Part shown: in pieces, positions 1-9,378 of the stretch | How positions within the stretch are numbered: the first letter of the stretch is position 1 | Layout: every line of letters starts with the position of its first letter | Source: CAADGV01 sp040290295 | GTDB lineage: Bacteria; Bacteroidota; Ignavibacteria; UBA10030; UBA6906 | Assembly (NCBI GenBank): GCA_040290295.1 | Contig: PSMW01000015.1 | Coordinates: 20,945 to 84,944 of the forward strand | Length of the DNA: 64,000 bases | Direction of reading: 5' to 3' | Made by a program: the position numbers and the translations under genes | The notes under the pieces: generated by a model | Told to the model about the DNA's origin: nothing | Seen by the model: the letters and a program-made list of their open reading frames with translations, nothing else | Database searches by the model: none

Positions 1-2209
1 GACTATCACGTGCGACGCCGCCTCTACCATCCGTCACCGTACAGATGAGAGATATATCCATCGACGTTGATGGAGCAGTCCACGACACACGCGCGCCGCT
101 GCCGCTGAACGTTCCTGCCGGTGCACTCCACCTGTACGTGAGTGTGTCGCCGTCCGGGTCGGCTGCCGCACAGAGAATCTCGCTCGTGGTGTTGATGTGT
201 ATCTTTCGCGGGTGGGCGCGAAGAGCGGTGATGGACGGAGGATGGTTGATCGCCGTGACCACTTCGACCGCAGACGCGGCGCTATCGCGACCACCTCTCC
301 CATCCTCGATGATGCACGAAACCATGCACGTGCCGATACTGTCGGGCGCAACCCACACCACATGCGAACCGCTTCCGAAGATGCTGCCGTTGCTTGCGCG
401 CCAATGATAAACGAGCGTGTCGCCGTCGCGGTCAACAGCAGTGCAGAACAATTGCATCGTGCCGCCGCGGACGACGACGGTTGTTTCAGGCGCTAGTGCC
501 TTGATACGCGGAGGGTAGTTGGCGACTGCAACGCCCGAACGGTAATCCACCACCACACGGTTCACAAGCATCTGGTCGAGACGATAGGTGATCGTCCCTC
601 CGGCAGGCACGACGACGATGAGCGCGGCAGCGTTGGCGGCAAGAGGAAACCTGACGCGCCCGCTCACGCCTGTGCGCACAAACGTGTTTGCCGCTGCGTC
701 GTACAGGTCATGCAAGCCGTTACCGATATCGATCGCCACTTGGTACGTTTGAGGGTGGGGATTGAAGAACAGCAACGTGGGATATGCCGGCGCGTGTTGG
801 TAATCGGTCTTCAACACATCCAACCGAAGAATCATCGGCACGTTCGTCGTGTCGATGATGCCGCCGAAGATGCCGACGTGCGATGAGCCGTACACGCCCA
901 GATTGGTTTGCGCCCATCCGGCGGCGATCGCATCGCCGGTGTCATAGGGACTTCTGCCACTGCGAAATTGTCGGAGACCTTCGTATGCAATGACTGCTCG
1001 AGGATCGTACTGCCGCGCCCAGGCGGCATTGTCTTGGAGCGAATCGGGAAGATACGCCCAATAGAAAAGTCGAGCAGCGTTCGCGGCATTGAGCATCCAC
1101 TTGCCGATGGCGCGTGCAAAGCGGTCGGCATAACGGACCAGCGGTACCAACGCTCCAGCGTGCTCGAATGTGTTCATCGCAAACGCATAATCGTTCAGGC
1201 CGTTCACCTCGCCGATCAACCCGCTGACGTCGTATCCACCCCATGCGCCGAGGATCGCTCCCCACGAACGGAGCGGTCCGACATCGAAACACCAGTTAAC
1301 CATCCGCTCAATGTTATATGTTGTTCCGATTTCCGCGTTCATGCGTGCTGCAGTATATGTGCCGTACGGGAGTTGAAGCTCATAGGATGGATTCGAACCG
1401 TAGGAGTCGAGAAACTCCAGCGTCCACTCGGCGGCGATGCGATACTGCGCCTCTCCCGTGCTCACGTATGCGTGGTAGAAGAGCCAAGCGAGAGCGCCCG
1501 CAGCTTCCGGTTGCCGCACACCCTGATCGTATGGCGTCATCGTTTGCAAAAACCAGCCGCGGTGATTCACATTCGGCATACGCCAAGGCGTCGCGCTACC
1601 GCCCATCGCGCGCACAGCTTGCAACCATCGATTCGCTACCATCGTGAATTGGTAATCGAAGTCGCCCGTATGAGGGTAGAGAAAGTTGAGTTGATAGAAA
1701 AGCACGTTCGGCATCGTCAGGTACCAGAAGTCCTCGCCGGAATCGTCCACCCACCCATTCTTGTACACGTTCTGGGTCGGTCGTCTGTTGAACCACTCTT
1801 CCGCCATCAGCGCCCAATTGCGCCCCTGCTGATTGCTCTTGTCGATGCCGGCAAGCGTTGCTCCGATAACTGCGGGCAAACAGTTGATGGCTTCGCGCGT
1901 GTTGGGAGAGTTCGTGCCGACGTAAGAATGCAGCCCGAAGCTGGGATGCTGCGGATAGTTGATGGTAGTGGTGATCACGCCGCCGAGCGGTAGATACGTC
2001 CCGCTGCGTGAGAAATCGAACACCAGGGAGTCGTATTGACGCGCAACGCTACGCCAATCGCGCATGACGTAGGGCGACGGCGTTTGCGGCATCTGCTCTA
2101 TGCGTGGGATGGTGATTTGTTGGGAGAAGAGCGGCGCGACGAGTGCCGCCGTCTTTGCCAACACACACAGCAAGTGGCGTTGGAGTTTGAAAACGCGACA
2201 GAAAACCAT
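1..2209 (-). CDS. Exported alpha/alpha-toroid glycosidase-like protein with Ig/PKD-like repeats, 3' end outside window
   Basis: An open frame of about 736 codons runs from an ATG at 2209 to the window edge without a stop, so the C-terminus is missing. The first ~30 residues are basic then hydrophobic (ends LVAPLFSQQ), a plausible export signal. Residues ~45-550 are rich in Trp, Tyr and Gly with many WNxG/GWF-type stretches and helical spacing that resembles (alpha/alpha) toroid carbohydrate-active enzymes. From about residue 563 two ~90-residue repeats follow, each opening with an N-x-PP motif and containing a D-x-DGDTL-Y-W stretch and a DGRGG end, typical of Ig/PKD-like surface modules. It starts 10 bases after the preceding gene in the same glycan operon. 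No family is recognised with certainty; a type IX sorting domain may lie beyond the edge. Confidence 0.75.
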   Translation of the reverse strand, partial: MVFCRVFKLQRHLLCVLAKTAALVAPLFSQQITIPRIEQMPQTPSPYVMRDWRSVARQYDSLVFDFSRSGTYLPLGGVITTTINYPQHPSFGLHSYVGTNSPNTREAINCLPAVIGATLAGIDKSNQQGRNWALMAEEWFNRRPTQNVYKNGWVDDSGEDFWYLTMPNVLFYQLNFLYPHTGDFDYQFTMVANRWLQAVRAMGGSATPWRMPNVNHRGWFLQTMTPYDQGVRQPEAAGALAWLFYHAYVSTGEAQYRIAAEWTLEFLDSYGSNPSYELQLPYGTYTAARMNAEIGTTYNIERMVNWCFDVGPLRSWGAILGAWGGYDVSGLIGEVNGLNDYAFAMNTFEHAGALVPLVRYADRFARAIGKWMLNAANAARLFYWAYLPDSLQDNAAWARQYDPRAVIAYEGLRQFRSGRSPYDTGDAIAAGWAQTNLGVYGSSHVGIFGGIIDTTNVPMILRLDVLKTDYQHAPAYPTLLFFNPHPQTYQVAIDIGNGLHDLYDAAANTFVRTGVSGRVRFPLAANAAALIVVVPAGGTITYRLDQMLVNRVVVDYRSGVAVANYPPRIKALAPETTVVVRGGTMQLFCTAVDRDGDTLVYHWRASNGSIFGSGSHVVWVAPDSIGTCMVSCIIEDGRGGRDSAASAVEVVTAINHPPSITALRAHPRKIHINTTSEILCAAADPDGDTLTYRWSAPAGTFSGSGARVSWTAPSTSMDISLICTVTDGRGGVARDS

Positions 2210-2218
2210 TCCCTCACC

Positions 2219-3667
2219 TCACCGATCGTCTTGGGAACGATAGCGTTGCCTGAATGCTCTACTGTGCCTTCCCTCGAGCACCGTCACGTTCGAGCGTTGC
2301 ACGTCCAGCACGAGTGTCAATTCGTGTTTCGTCGGATCCTCGAACACGCCGTAGATGAACCGTGAGGTTCTCCCCTGGTGCACGTTCTTGAAGGAGAGAT
2401 AGCGTCTCGTCTCGGGAAAGCGTTCCAACTCGACGAGCGTCAGGAGTGCTTCGATGGTCGATTCGGCGCCGGAGTTCTTGTTGACGGTCGCCGAATCGGT
2501 CAGGCCATCGAAGCATCGCCCTGTGTGAGGATCGTACATCTGCCGGCGCAACACGTTGTTGCCGAACAACCAGGAAGCGGCAAGCGCTGCCATGACGCGA
2601 TACTCGCGCTTGTGCGTTGCTTCGTAGAGACGAAGCAATCCCACCGTCATGGGGCGGATGCCGTAGGCAATTTGTTCGAACCGTGTTGTGGAGGCAGGAT
2701 TGCTCACATCCACTTCCTTGAGCATTCCGTCGATCAAGACTCGGCTGTACCATCCGATGGCTTCACGTTCAGCAGAAGCGATCATGGCGTTGTCGCCGAG
2801 CAATCGTCCTGCATGAGCAAGTGCTTGTGTCTGGCAGTTGCCCCACGCATGCCAAACGGTTTGCCACGAACGGTGCAAGCCGAACGGATAGGCCGAAGCA
2901 GTACCATCCTGCATGATCATCAATCCTTCCGCGAGCAACTCGATGTATCGACGCACACGCTGATCACGCGTTGCCGCATAGTATTCGTTCAAGCCTAACA
3001 ACAATTCAGAGGTTGCATCGGCAGCGGACTCATACAGCAACCATTGCGGTACACGAAAGCCTCCCACGATCCGGACGGAGTCGTAGCGAGCGAGGAGGTG
3101 TTCGATGTGAGGGAATGTACGCTCCACGCGTCGAGCCAGTTCGGCGGCAAATGCCGAATCTACCGGCCGGAGAACGCGAGCACCCAGTGCCATACACCAA
3201 ACGCCTCGTGCCGCCCACCAACCAAACGATTTGTAACTTGTTTGTCCCATTGTGTTAATGGTGCGGTCGGCGAAGATGAAGTTGTAGAATTGTCCGTCGT
3301 CCGCCTGCATGTGCATGACGAACTTCAGCAGGAGTCGGGCGCGCGTAATGCTCTCGGGAGACCGCGTCGATTCGTAGTGGCAGAGATACAACACCGCAGC
3401 ACGTGCGGCATCGTCAACACATGCAATGCCCTCCGGTCCCGATTCCTTTGCGTCCACCCACTCATAGGTCGGATAGTTGGCGTACACATGGACGATCTCT
3501 ACGGAATCTCCGGCATAGGCGATGCGTTCGGTCAGATGATGCAGATGAGAAACATTCACGAGCGACGATTGCCCGAGGAGATTGGCTTGGAGTGCGACGA
3601 TGCTGAGGAGCAGCAACGATGGGCGCTGTACATCAAAACATCGGATGCAAAGCATGCTTGCGCTCAT
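2219..3667 (-). CDS. Exported alpha/alpha-toroid glycosidase-like protein
   Basis: 482 residues. The N-terminus has a hydrophobic segment (residues ~17-31) that looks like a signal peptide. Around residues 78-94 is the motif PEGIACVDDAARAAVLY; this VDDxARA pattern is common in alpha/alpha-toroid proteins acting on sugars. The rest alternates helices with conserved aromatic patches (GWWAARGVWCMALG, YGIRPMTVGLLRLYEAT). The ATG overlaps the stop of the upstream dehydrogenase by four bases (ATGA), which fixes the start and implies translational coupling. As a neighbour of an ABC sugar importer and a dehydrogenase it probably trims or isomerises an oligosaccharide in the periplasm. The substrate is unknown. 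Confidence 0.75.
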   Translation of the reverse strand: MSASMLCIRCFDVQRPSLLLLSIVALQANLLGQSSLVNVSHLHHLTERIAYAGDSVEIVHVYANYPTYEWVDAKESGPEGIACVDDAARAAVLYLCHYESTRSPESITRARLLLKFVMHMQADDGQFYNFIFADRTINTMGQTSYKSFGWWAARGVWCMALGARVLRPVDSAFAAELARRVERTFPHIEHLLARYDSVRIVGGFRVPQWLLYESAADATSELLLGLNEYYAATRDQRVRRYIELLAEGLMIMQDGTASAYPFGLHRSWQTVWHAWGNCQTQALAHAGRLLGDNAMIASAEREAIGWYSRVLIDGMLKEVDVSNPASTTRFEQIAYGIRPMTVGLLRLYEATHKREYRVMAALAASWLFGNNVLRRQMYDPHTGRCFDGLTDSATVNKNSGAESTIEALLTLVELERFPETRRYLSFKNVHQGRTSRFIYGVFEDPTKHELTLVLDVQRSNVTVLEGRHSRAFRQRYRSQDDR

Positions 3668-4677
3668 GATTGAGGATGAATGATGCTCTTGATCGCTCTC
3701 CCTTCCTTGAACGCACGGATGGCGAGGTAAACGCTCTCCAACGGAAAAGCGTCTGCCATGAGCGCTTCGACGTTCACTCGCCCCGAGGAGAGTAGTGCGA
3801 TCGCGCGATTGAAGGTGTGAGGATTAATGTACGAACCGACAATCGTGAGTTCATTGAAATACACAGCGTTCGGCTCGAGTGCAATGCGTTCACCTATCGG
3901 GCACACGCCGAAGAACTCCACGGTTCCTCCTCGCCGCGCAAGCTGCACGGCGAGCTGCGCGGTCTCGGTTCTTCCTGCGCATTCGATCACCACGTCGGCT
4001 CCGATGCCGGTCAGATCGAACACGGCGGAGCGCACGTTGGTGTGCAACGGATCGATGACCGGATCTGCGCCGAGCGAGCGGGCGAGCGCACGCTTGCGCT
4101 CCAACGGCTCGACGACGAGAACACGAGCGGCACCCGCGCTGCGTGCAAGTTGGAGCATCAGTAAGCCGATCGTTCCTCCGCCCAAGAGCACGACGGTATC
4201 GCCCAGCGCAATGCGTGCCTGATCAATGCCGTGAATGGCGCACGAAATCGGTTCGATGAATGCAGCGGCATCGAACGAAAGTTGATCGGGGATCGTATAC
4301 AGTTGTTGAACGGGCACGATGCAACGTTCAGCCATGCCGCCGTCACGGTCGACGCCGAGCGCGCACAGATCGCTGCACAGATGCACGTGTCCTCGCCGAC
4401 ACCACGGACACTCACCGCAGTGGATATTGGGATCGATCGCGACGCGGCTCCCCACGGCGATCGGCAACGTGTCGGCAGAAACGTCGAGCACCACGCCGGC
4501 ATATTCGTGCCCTAACACGACCGGCGGCGATGAGCGAGCGATTCCTTCGACGATGTGAATGTCCGTCCCGCAGATACCGCAGGCGTGCACTTGAACGAGC
4601 GCTTCCCCTCTGCGCAGCGGGCGCACGTCCAGGCGCTTCACCGTCAACCGATGTCCGTCGAACAACGCGGCGTTCAT
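3664..4677 (-). CDS. Zinc-dependent medium-chain dehydrogenase (sugar/polyol type)
   Basis: 337 residues, normal for the medium-chain zinc alcohol dehydrogenase family. Catalytic-zinc ligands are visible as Cys36 (in CGICGTD), His57 and Glu58 (LGHEYAG). The structural-zinc loop has Cys87, Cys90, Cys93 and Cys101. A Rossmann glycine motif (LLGGGTIGL) lies near residue 165 and is followed by an acidic residue (VVEP), suggesting NAD preference. It most resembles sorbitol/threonine dehydrogenase-like enzymes that oxidise a secondary hydroxyl of a sugar or polyol. It overlaps both neighbours by ATGA junctions within the glycan operon, so the likely role is oxidation of the imported sugar. Exact substrate not assignable. 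Confidence 0.88.
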   Translation of the reverse strand: MNAALFDGHRLTVKRLDVRPLRRGEALVQVHACGICGTDIHIVEGIARSSPPVVLGHEYAGVVLDVSADTLPIAVGSRVAIDPNIHCGECPWCRRGHVHLCSDLCALGVDRDGGMAERCIVPVQQLYTIPDQLSFDAAAFIEPISCAIHGIDQARIALGDTVVLLGGGTIGLLMLQLARSAGAARVLVVEPLERKRALARSLGADPVIDPLHTNVRSAVFDLTGIGADVVIECAGRTETAQLAVQLARRGGTVEFFGVCPIGERIALEPNAVYFNELTIVGSYINPHTFNRAIALLSSGRVNVEALMADAFPLESVYLAIRAFKEGRAIKSIIHPQS

Positions 4678-6992
4678 TGCAACGATATCGAGCTGTTACA
4701 AGACGAAGCGACCGGCTGGAGCAACTCGAGAGGAATTTCCATAAGCTGTGCGTCGCCGGCGCAAAGACGTGCCTCGCGAATCACATTCTGTCCGTCCACC
4801 TGCGCAGTCACAATACCGCTGACATCTTGGTCCGCCGCCATGAACACCCGTAACGCTTGGTCATCGACCATCGCAAGAGCAAAGAGGTGATCGCTCGACG
4901 TTTTGCATGAGGCGGGCTTGCCGACGACCACGTTGAACGTACTGCGCACTTCTTTGGTGCAGTAGAGTGTACCGGCATAGAGGAACGCAGAGATCATCTC
5001 GCCTCGGTAGGGGACATCCTTCACCGCCACCCATTTCCACGTTGCAGGGAGGGATGGAGAAATCTCCAAATGAGACAGCGAAGGTTGAACACCGAGCAAG
5101 CCTTCCGCCACCAACCAAACGTACGTTGGCGGCATCCATGGACTCATCGTCATGCCACGGCTGATGAACGATGCGCCGTGAAGGCGTTCGGGAAACTGAC
5201 CCGGAACGACATTGCCGAAATCTTTCGGTCTGGTGCATTCGCTGAGGCGGTACGTGTTGAGCAACGCTTCGACAAGTTTCTCGGGCATCTGCTTGCGCAC
5301 CGCGTACGCAATCCAAGCCGTGAGGTTGTGCCACACCCCGCCGACGAGTTGGTACCCGAAGTCGGGATCGTAGTTGGCTTCTCGCGGACTCACGGTTCGT
5401 GTGCCGTAGGGCGTCCAGAACTCCTCGCTCAGGAGCCGCTTCAGGATGTGTGTGCGCGTCTGATCTTCGGCAATGTCGAACATAACCGGAAAGATCAGAT
5501 CCCCTGTCACATCGTGGTGGCAAACACCTCGCGTGTCGATATTGAGGAGGTACATGCCCGTCCGCTCCGAACGAAGCTGTGTGTTAATGGCGTTTCTCAA
5601 CGCCTCTGCCGCTTGAGCGTAACGCATTACCTCCTCATCGAAGCCCAGGTGCTCAGCCGCGTCGGCGAGCACGCGAAGAGCAAAGGCGCACTCTGCGTTC
5701 ACCTCCGTGACTGCGCCGTTCAGCGTGTAGCCGTCGATAATGTTTCTCCAACCGCAGATACCCCAAACGCCTGTCCCCTCTGCCGTGCAGCGAACAAGAC
5801 CATCATGGATTTGCGTGAGGATGTACTCGCCTGCACGCTTCATGACAGGGTAGAGGCGACGCAAGGGGTGGTCGCTGTGATCCGTTCCTTCACAACATGT
5901 AAGCGCATGATGAAACGCGGCCCAGATGAACAAGGGGGTATCGTCGTTGATATTGAGGCGATAGTCATGCAACGCCGGCGGCATTTCGTCGGCATGGAGG
6001 TATTCGGTACATTTCCCATCGGGATGCAACGCCCATTGCTCTGCAAGACGCAAGAGGGCATGCGAGAATGCAGGCGTAACGTAGTCGGATCCCAAAACAT
6101 ACCACGCCAGGTCGCGTATCACCACAATATCTTGCGGCGGATCATTGGTGAATCCCTCTCCCAAGCGGTAGCGATGCTGTGCCCTGACCATATTCACCTT
6201 CGCCCATTGGAGGCCGCGGTTAATACTCGCATGCGGTGAAAAGAGCCACGTGCGTGAGAGCAGACGGTCGTATTCATCCATGCTGCGCTGCAACAGTGCA
6301 CGTGCATCAGAGACCTCGCGGAGCGTTTCGTACGCCGCTGAACTACCTTCGGATGAGAAGGCAAAAGCAAACGGTACCTGCAACGTTTCTCCCAGGCTCA
6401 ATGCAAAGCTGTACTCGACGATCAGCGAACGCTGATCAGACTTCATCTGACTCGGTTCAATCGTTGCGGAGAACACACGCACCTCCTCCGGTCGATCGAG
6501 CGTCGTTATCTCCACATCGACCGTGCGCTGGACGCATCGTGCGCGCTTCGCGCATTGTTCGACCGGCGGCTGCTTTGTGAACTTCGGACAAGGAACGGCG
6601 GGGACAACAAGTGTGTGCCGAACGAGGAACGTTGTACGATGCTCTGATGTGTTCGTCAGGCGGATAAGGTAGAACGCGACGGAAAGTTTTCGCTTCTCCT
6701 TCGGTCGAGGTTCGAGGATGAAGGGAAGGAAAAAAAGGCGCTCCGCTTCTGCGGCGTGATGCTGAAGGCGTGTCGCTTGCGACTCCGGCCTGAACACCGT
6801 TTCGACGGGTCCCAACGGCGTACCATCCACAAACAGCTCTACGTCCCATGACCCGAGCATGAACTGATTGCTTTCTGCTGACCATAAGCCCCGCAGGTGT
6901 GTAGCTTCATCGAGTCGAGCAAAGGCATAGCAGTTGCCGAGACTCGATCCAGTGGACAGGGATGCAAGAGGATAGCGATATTCGAGCTTCAT
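4674..6992 (-). CDS. Cytoplasmic alpha/alpha-barrel glycoside hydrolase (debranching-enzyme-like)
   Basis: About 772 residues. No signal peptide is seen. The first ~270 residues look like a beta-sandwich; residues ~280-680 contain repeated helices and clusters such as NDPPQDIVVIRD and YRLNINDDTPLFIWAA, which recall (alpha/alpha)6 glucosidases of the amylo-alpha-1,6-glucosidase/GH15/GH63 clan. The catalytic acids cannot be named with certainty, but the conserved Asp-rich loops are candidates. I chose the ATG at 6992, three bases after the upstream stop; an in-frame ATG at 7016 would add eight residues and overlap the upstream gene. Neither has a clear ribosome site. It would hydrolyse the oligosaccharide brought in by the ABC importer. 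Confidence 0.8.
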   Translation of the reverse strand: MKLEYRYPLASLSTGSSLGNCYAFARLDEATHLRGLWSAESNQFMLGSWDVELFVDGTPLGPVETVFRPESQATRLQHHAAEAERLFFLPFILEPRPKEKRKLSVAFYLIRLTNTSEHRTTFLVRHTLVVPAVPCPKFTKQPPVEQCAKRARCVQRTVDVEITTLDRPEEVRVFSATIEPSQMKSDQRSLIVEYSFALSLGETLQVPFAFAFSSEGSSAAYETLREVSDARALLQRSMDEYDRLLSRTWLFSPHASINRGLQWAKVNMVRAQHRYRLGEGFTNDPPQDIVVIRDLAWYVLGSDYVTPAFSHALLRLAEQWALHPDGKCTEYLHADEMPPALHDYRLNINDDTPLFIWAAFHHALTCCEGTDHSDHPLRRLYPVMKRAGEYILTQIHDGLVRCTAEGTGVWGICGWRNIIDGYTLNGAVTEVNAECAFALRVLADAAEHLGFDEEVMRYAQAAEALRNAINTQLRSERTGMYLLNIDTRGVCHHDVTGDLIFPVMFDIAEDQTRTHILKRLLSEEFWTPYGTRTVSPREANYDPDFGYQLVGGVWHNLTAWIAYAVRKQMPEKLVEALLNTYRLSECTRPKDFGNVVPGQFPERLHGASFISRGMTMSPWMPPTYVWLVAEGLLGVQPSLSHLEISPSLPATWKWVAVKDVPYRGEMISAFLYAGTLYCTKEVRSTFNVVVGKPASCKTSSDHLFALAMVDDQALRVFMAADQDVSGIVTAQVDGQNVIREARLCAGDAQLMEIPLELLQPVASSCNSSISLQ

Positions 6993-6994
6993 AA

Positions 6995-8548
6995 TTATCG
7001 AGTAAAGGATTGCCATCGTTCATCGATCGTGGGGAAAGCCACCCGCGGGAACGTTCCGCCGGGCTTGTACACTTTCAGTTCGATTGCGTGAGGGTCGCGC
7101 TGCATGCGCGCTGTCAGTGCACGCAACAACGGTTCGTTGATGACCACGCTATGTTCCCGACGCAGCGTTTGGAGCGTGCGAAAGAGAAGTTCGCGCTCGC
7201 GCTCAGCAAAGCTCTCCGCCCAGAGCGCGTCTCGGACTTCTTCGAATGAGAGGGGCTTGCCGTTCTGGCCGAGAGAGCGTTTTCGGATCCGTTCATATGC
7301 CGCGCGCAACGTGGAATCGGGCACGACGATCGACTGCTGCAATCGACGACGCGCAGCCAAATACAGGAGTTTCGCCTCCCACGTATGTGTTTCGCGCCGA
7401 ACGTTGGTTCGGGTGTGCAGTCCGCGGCGGTATGCCTCTTCGCTCAGCAGACGGTCTTGTACCATTTTCCAGATAGCTTGCTTTACGCTCGCATTGAAGG
7501 CAGCAAGCGATGTGCGCTTCAACTGGAACTGGCGAATGTCGAACCAACGGAGATAATCGCGGACCAGCAACGTCCGCGCGCCGTACGTGACCAAAGGCCG
7601 TGATAAGAATGCTTCCGATGCGCTCAACGGCATGGGGCCTGCCTCGGTCATGAATGTCGAGGGAATGTTCCACTTCACGCGAGTGTCGCGAGAGAGCCCC
7701 TTGTCGGCAAGATAGGCTCGAACGATGTTGTATCCCTCCGCCTTGATAACGGGGTTGACGCCCCGCATCTTGCCTTTGACGTATTCCCCCGCAAGCCTTG
7801 ATGCCTTTGCTGCACGGAGTGCCGAGGCGGCGTCGGCTCTCAACTTTTCATATTCCGTTTCGGTCAGCACAGGATGTTGCCAAATCTGATCGACGCGAAC
7901 GATGTAGTAGCCGTCAGGACCCGCGAGGGGAGCCGATGTCTCCTGAACACGGAGCTGCCGGACCGCAGAGGCGAACTCGGGATTGTTCACCTCCAGTGAA
8001 AGCACGGTGGTCTCCAACGACCGGTCGGAGGGCGAATCCTTCATCGCGACAAACAGCGAGTCGAACGTTGCCCCTGCCGCCAAACGCGCTCGAAGTCGCT
8101 CGGCGTTCCGCTTATCGGGCGCGTAGAGCCAACGCAAGCGAACATGCATCCGAGCTTTCTGGAGAGCCGTGTCCAACTCTGCATCGCTCAGGTGTACTCT
8201 CGAAAGAATCTCTTCCCGATACAGTTCATCGACTGCAAGATCCTCTTCGAGGGCGGCGACACGTTCCCGCACGAATGCTGTCGTATCCAGCCGCAGGCGC
8301 TCGGCATCAAGCGCGAGCAATCGTTCATCGATCATGTAGTCCAGATGCCGCCGAAGAGGATCGGGAAGACGCTTTACGAATGCAGGCCCGAACTCGTAGC
8401 TGTCCAACAAGTCCCGCTGCGCGATGGTGAAGCGTCCCACCGTAGCAACGACGGATGTGTCCTCGAGCGGCGTGTCGCTCACCGTGTGCGGCGACGACGT
8501 AAAGAGAAACATCCAGAGAATGCCGACCATCGAGCCTTCGCCCATCAT
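6995..8548 (-). CDS. Parvulin/SurA-type peptidyl-prolyl isomerase, probably periplasmic
   Basis: About 517 residues. The frame stays open upstream to 9421, but that extension is the shadow of the permease gene; the ATG at 8548 overlaps the permease stop (ATGATG) and gives a short hydrophobic N-terminus suited to export. The body has a helical SurA/PrsA-like N domain (DYMIDERLLALDAERLRLD) and a PpiC-like core with LRWLYAPDKRNAERLRARL, then GPDGYYIVRVDQI. A second helical region (residues ~300-480) follows. Such foldases help surface proteins cross the periplasm. Its position inside a sugar importer/secreted protein operon suggests it serves the operon's own TonB receptor or secreted proteins (inference). 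Confidence 0.8.
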   Translation of the reverse strand: MMGEGSMVGILWMFLFTSSPHTVSDTPLEDTSVVATVGRFTIAQRDLLDSYEFGPAFVKRLPDPLRRHLDYMIDERLLALDAERLRLDTTAFVRERVAALEEDLAVDELYREEILSRVHLSDAELDTALQKARMHVRLRWLYAPDKRNAERLRARLAAGATFDSLFVAMKDSPSDRSLETTVLSLEVNNPEFASAVRQLRVQETSAPLAGPDGYYIVRVDQIWQHPVLTETEYEKLRADAASALRAAKASRLAGEYVKGKMRGVNPVIKAEGYNIVRAYLADKGLSRDTRVKWNIPSTFMTEAGPMPLSASEAFLSRPLVTYGARTLLVRDYLRWFDIRQFQLKRTSLAAFNASVKQAIWKMVQDRLLSEEAYRRGLHTRTNVRRETHTWEAKLLYLAARRRLQQSIVVPDSTLRAAYERIRKRSLGQNGKPLSFEEVRDALWAESFAERERELLFRTLQTLRREHSVVINEPLLRALTARMQRDPHAIELKVYKPGGTFPRVAFPTIDERWQSFTR

Positions 8549-9378
8549 CCCTTCAACCCCGAAGTTGCCATGCTCTCGATGAAATACCGTTGGAAGAACG
8601 CATAGGCGATGATCACCGGTAGGGAAAGCAACGTTGCTGCAGCAAGCAATGCACCAAGCTGTGATTCTGCCTCTCCGCCGATCGTGAACAAGGTAACGAG
8701 TTGCGGCATCGTCATCAGCGATCGCTCCCGCACCACCATCAGGGGCCAGAGCACTTCGTTCCAACTTGTCATGAATGTCAGGATCGCTACCGTCACGATG
8801 ACTGGGCGAGAAAGGGGCCACACTAGGTGAAAGAGTATGCGCAATTCCGAACAACCGTCGATGCGGGCGGCGTCGATCAGCGCGGTCGGCACACTCTGGA
8901 AAAATTGTCGGAAGAGCATAATGCTGAAGGCACTCATCATCGTCGGTGCAATCAAGCCGAGGTACGAATCCGTCCATCCCAGCTTGACCATGAGGATATA
9001 TTGGGGGATAATGACGATGTGGAACGGTATCATCATCGTAAAGAGAATCACCACGAACAACACCTTGCTCCCCACGAAGCGCAATTTCGCCAGCGCATAA
9101 CCGACGAGCGAGCCGAAGAGCACGACCGATGTCGTGACGGTTGCCGATACCAGAATACTGTTGAAGAACGCGCGGCCGAGGGGTATCTTGGTGAGTACCG
9201 CTTTGTAGCTCTCGATCGTCATGCGTGAAGAAACGAGGCTGAGCGTGCTCACCTCCAATTCGGGCTTGAACGATCCGGCGATCATCCACAAAAACGGATA
9301 GGTGAACAACACGGCGCCGAGCACGAGCATAAGATAGGTGAGCGTTCGCTGCAGGAACGTTCCGGCTGAGCTTCTCAT
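8545..9378 (-). CDS. Carbohydrate ABC transporter permease, MalG type
   Basis: 277 residues with six predicted membrane helices. The cytoplasmic loop LIDAARIDGCSE with a downstream Pro (HLVWPLSRP) matches the EAA loop that contacts the ATPase. Length and order are those of MalG/UgpE-type (CUT1) permeases. It overlaps the MalF-type gene upstream and the parvulin downstream by four bases each, so the pair is translated together. It forms the inner-membrane channel with the product of 9375-10271. No ATP-binding subunit is seen in this window, so a shared ATPase (MsmK/MalK type) elsewhere in the genome is implied. Confidence 0.93.
   Translation of the reverse strand: MRSSAGTFLQRTLTYLMLVLGAVLFTYPFLWMIAGSFKPELEVSTLSLVSSRMTIESYKAVLTKIPLGRAFFNSILVSATVTTSVVLFGSLVGYALAKLRFVGSKVLFVVILFTMMIPFHIVIIPQYILMVKLGWTDSYLGLIAPTMMSAFSIMLFRQFFQSVPTALIDAARIDGCSELRILFHLVWPLSRPVIVTVAILTFMTSWNEVLWPLMVVRERSLMTMPQLVTLFTIGGEAESQLGALLAAATLLSLPVIIAYAFFQRYFIESMATSGLKG

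Noticed and set aside
908..1993. Plus-strand open frame of 361 codons
   Set aside because: Lies wholly antisense to the left-edge exported protein, whose minus-strand frame has clear signal, aromatic and Ig-like features; the plus-strand product has no domain and a shadow-like composition.
5070..6239. Plus-strand open frame of 389 codons
   Set aside because: Antisense to the 772-residue glycosidase; no recognisable motifs.
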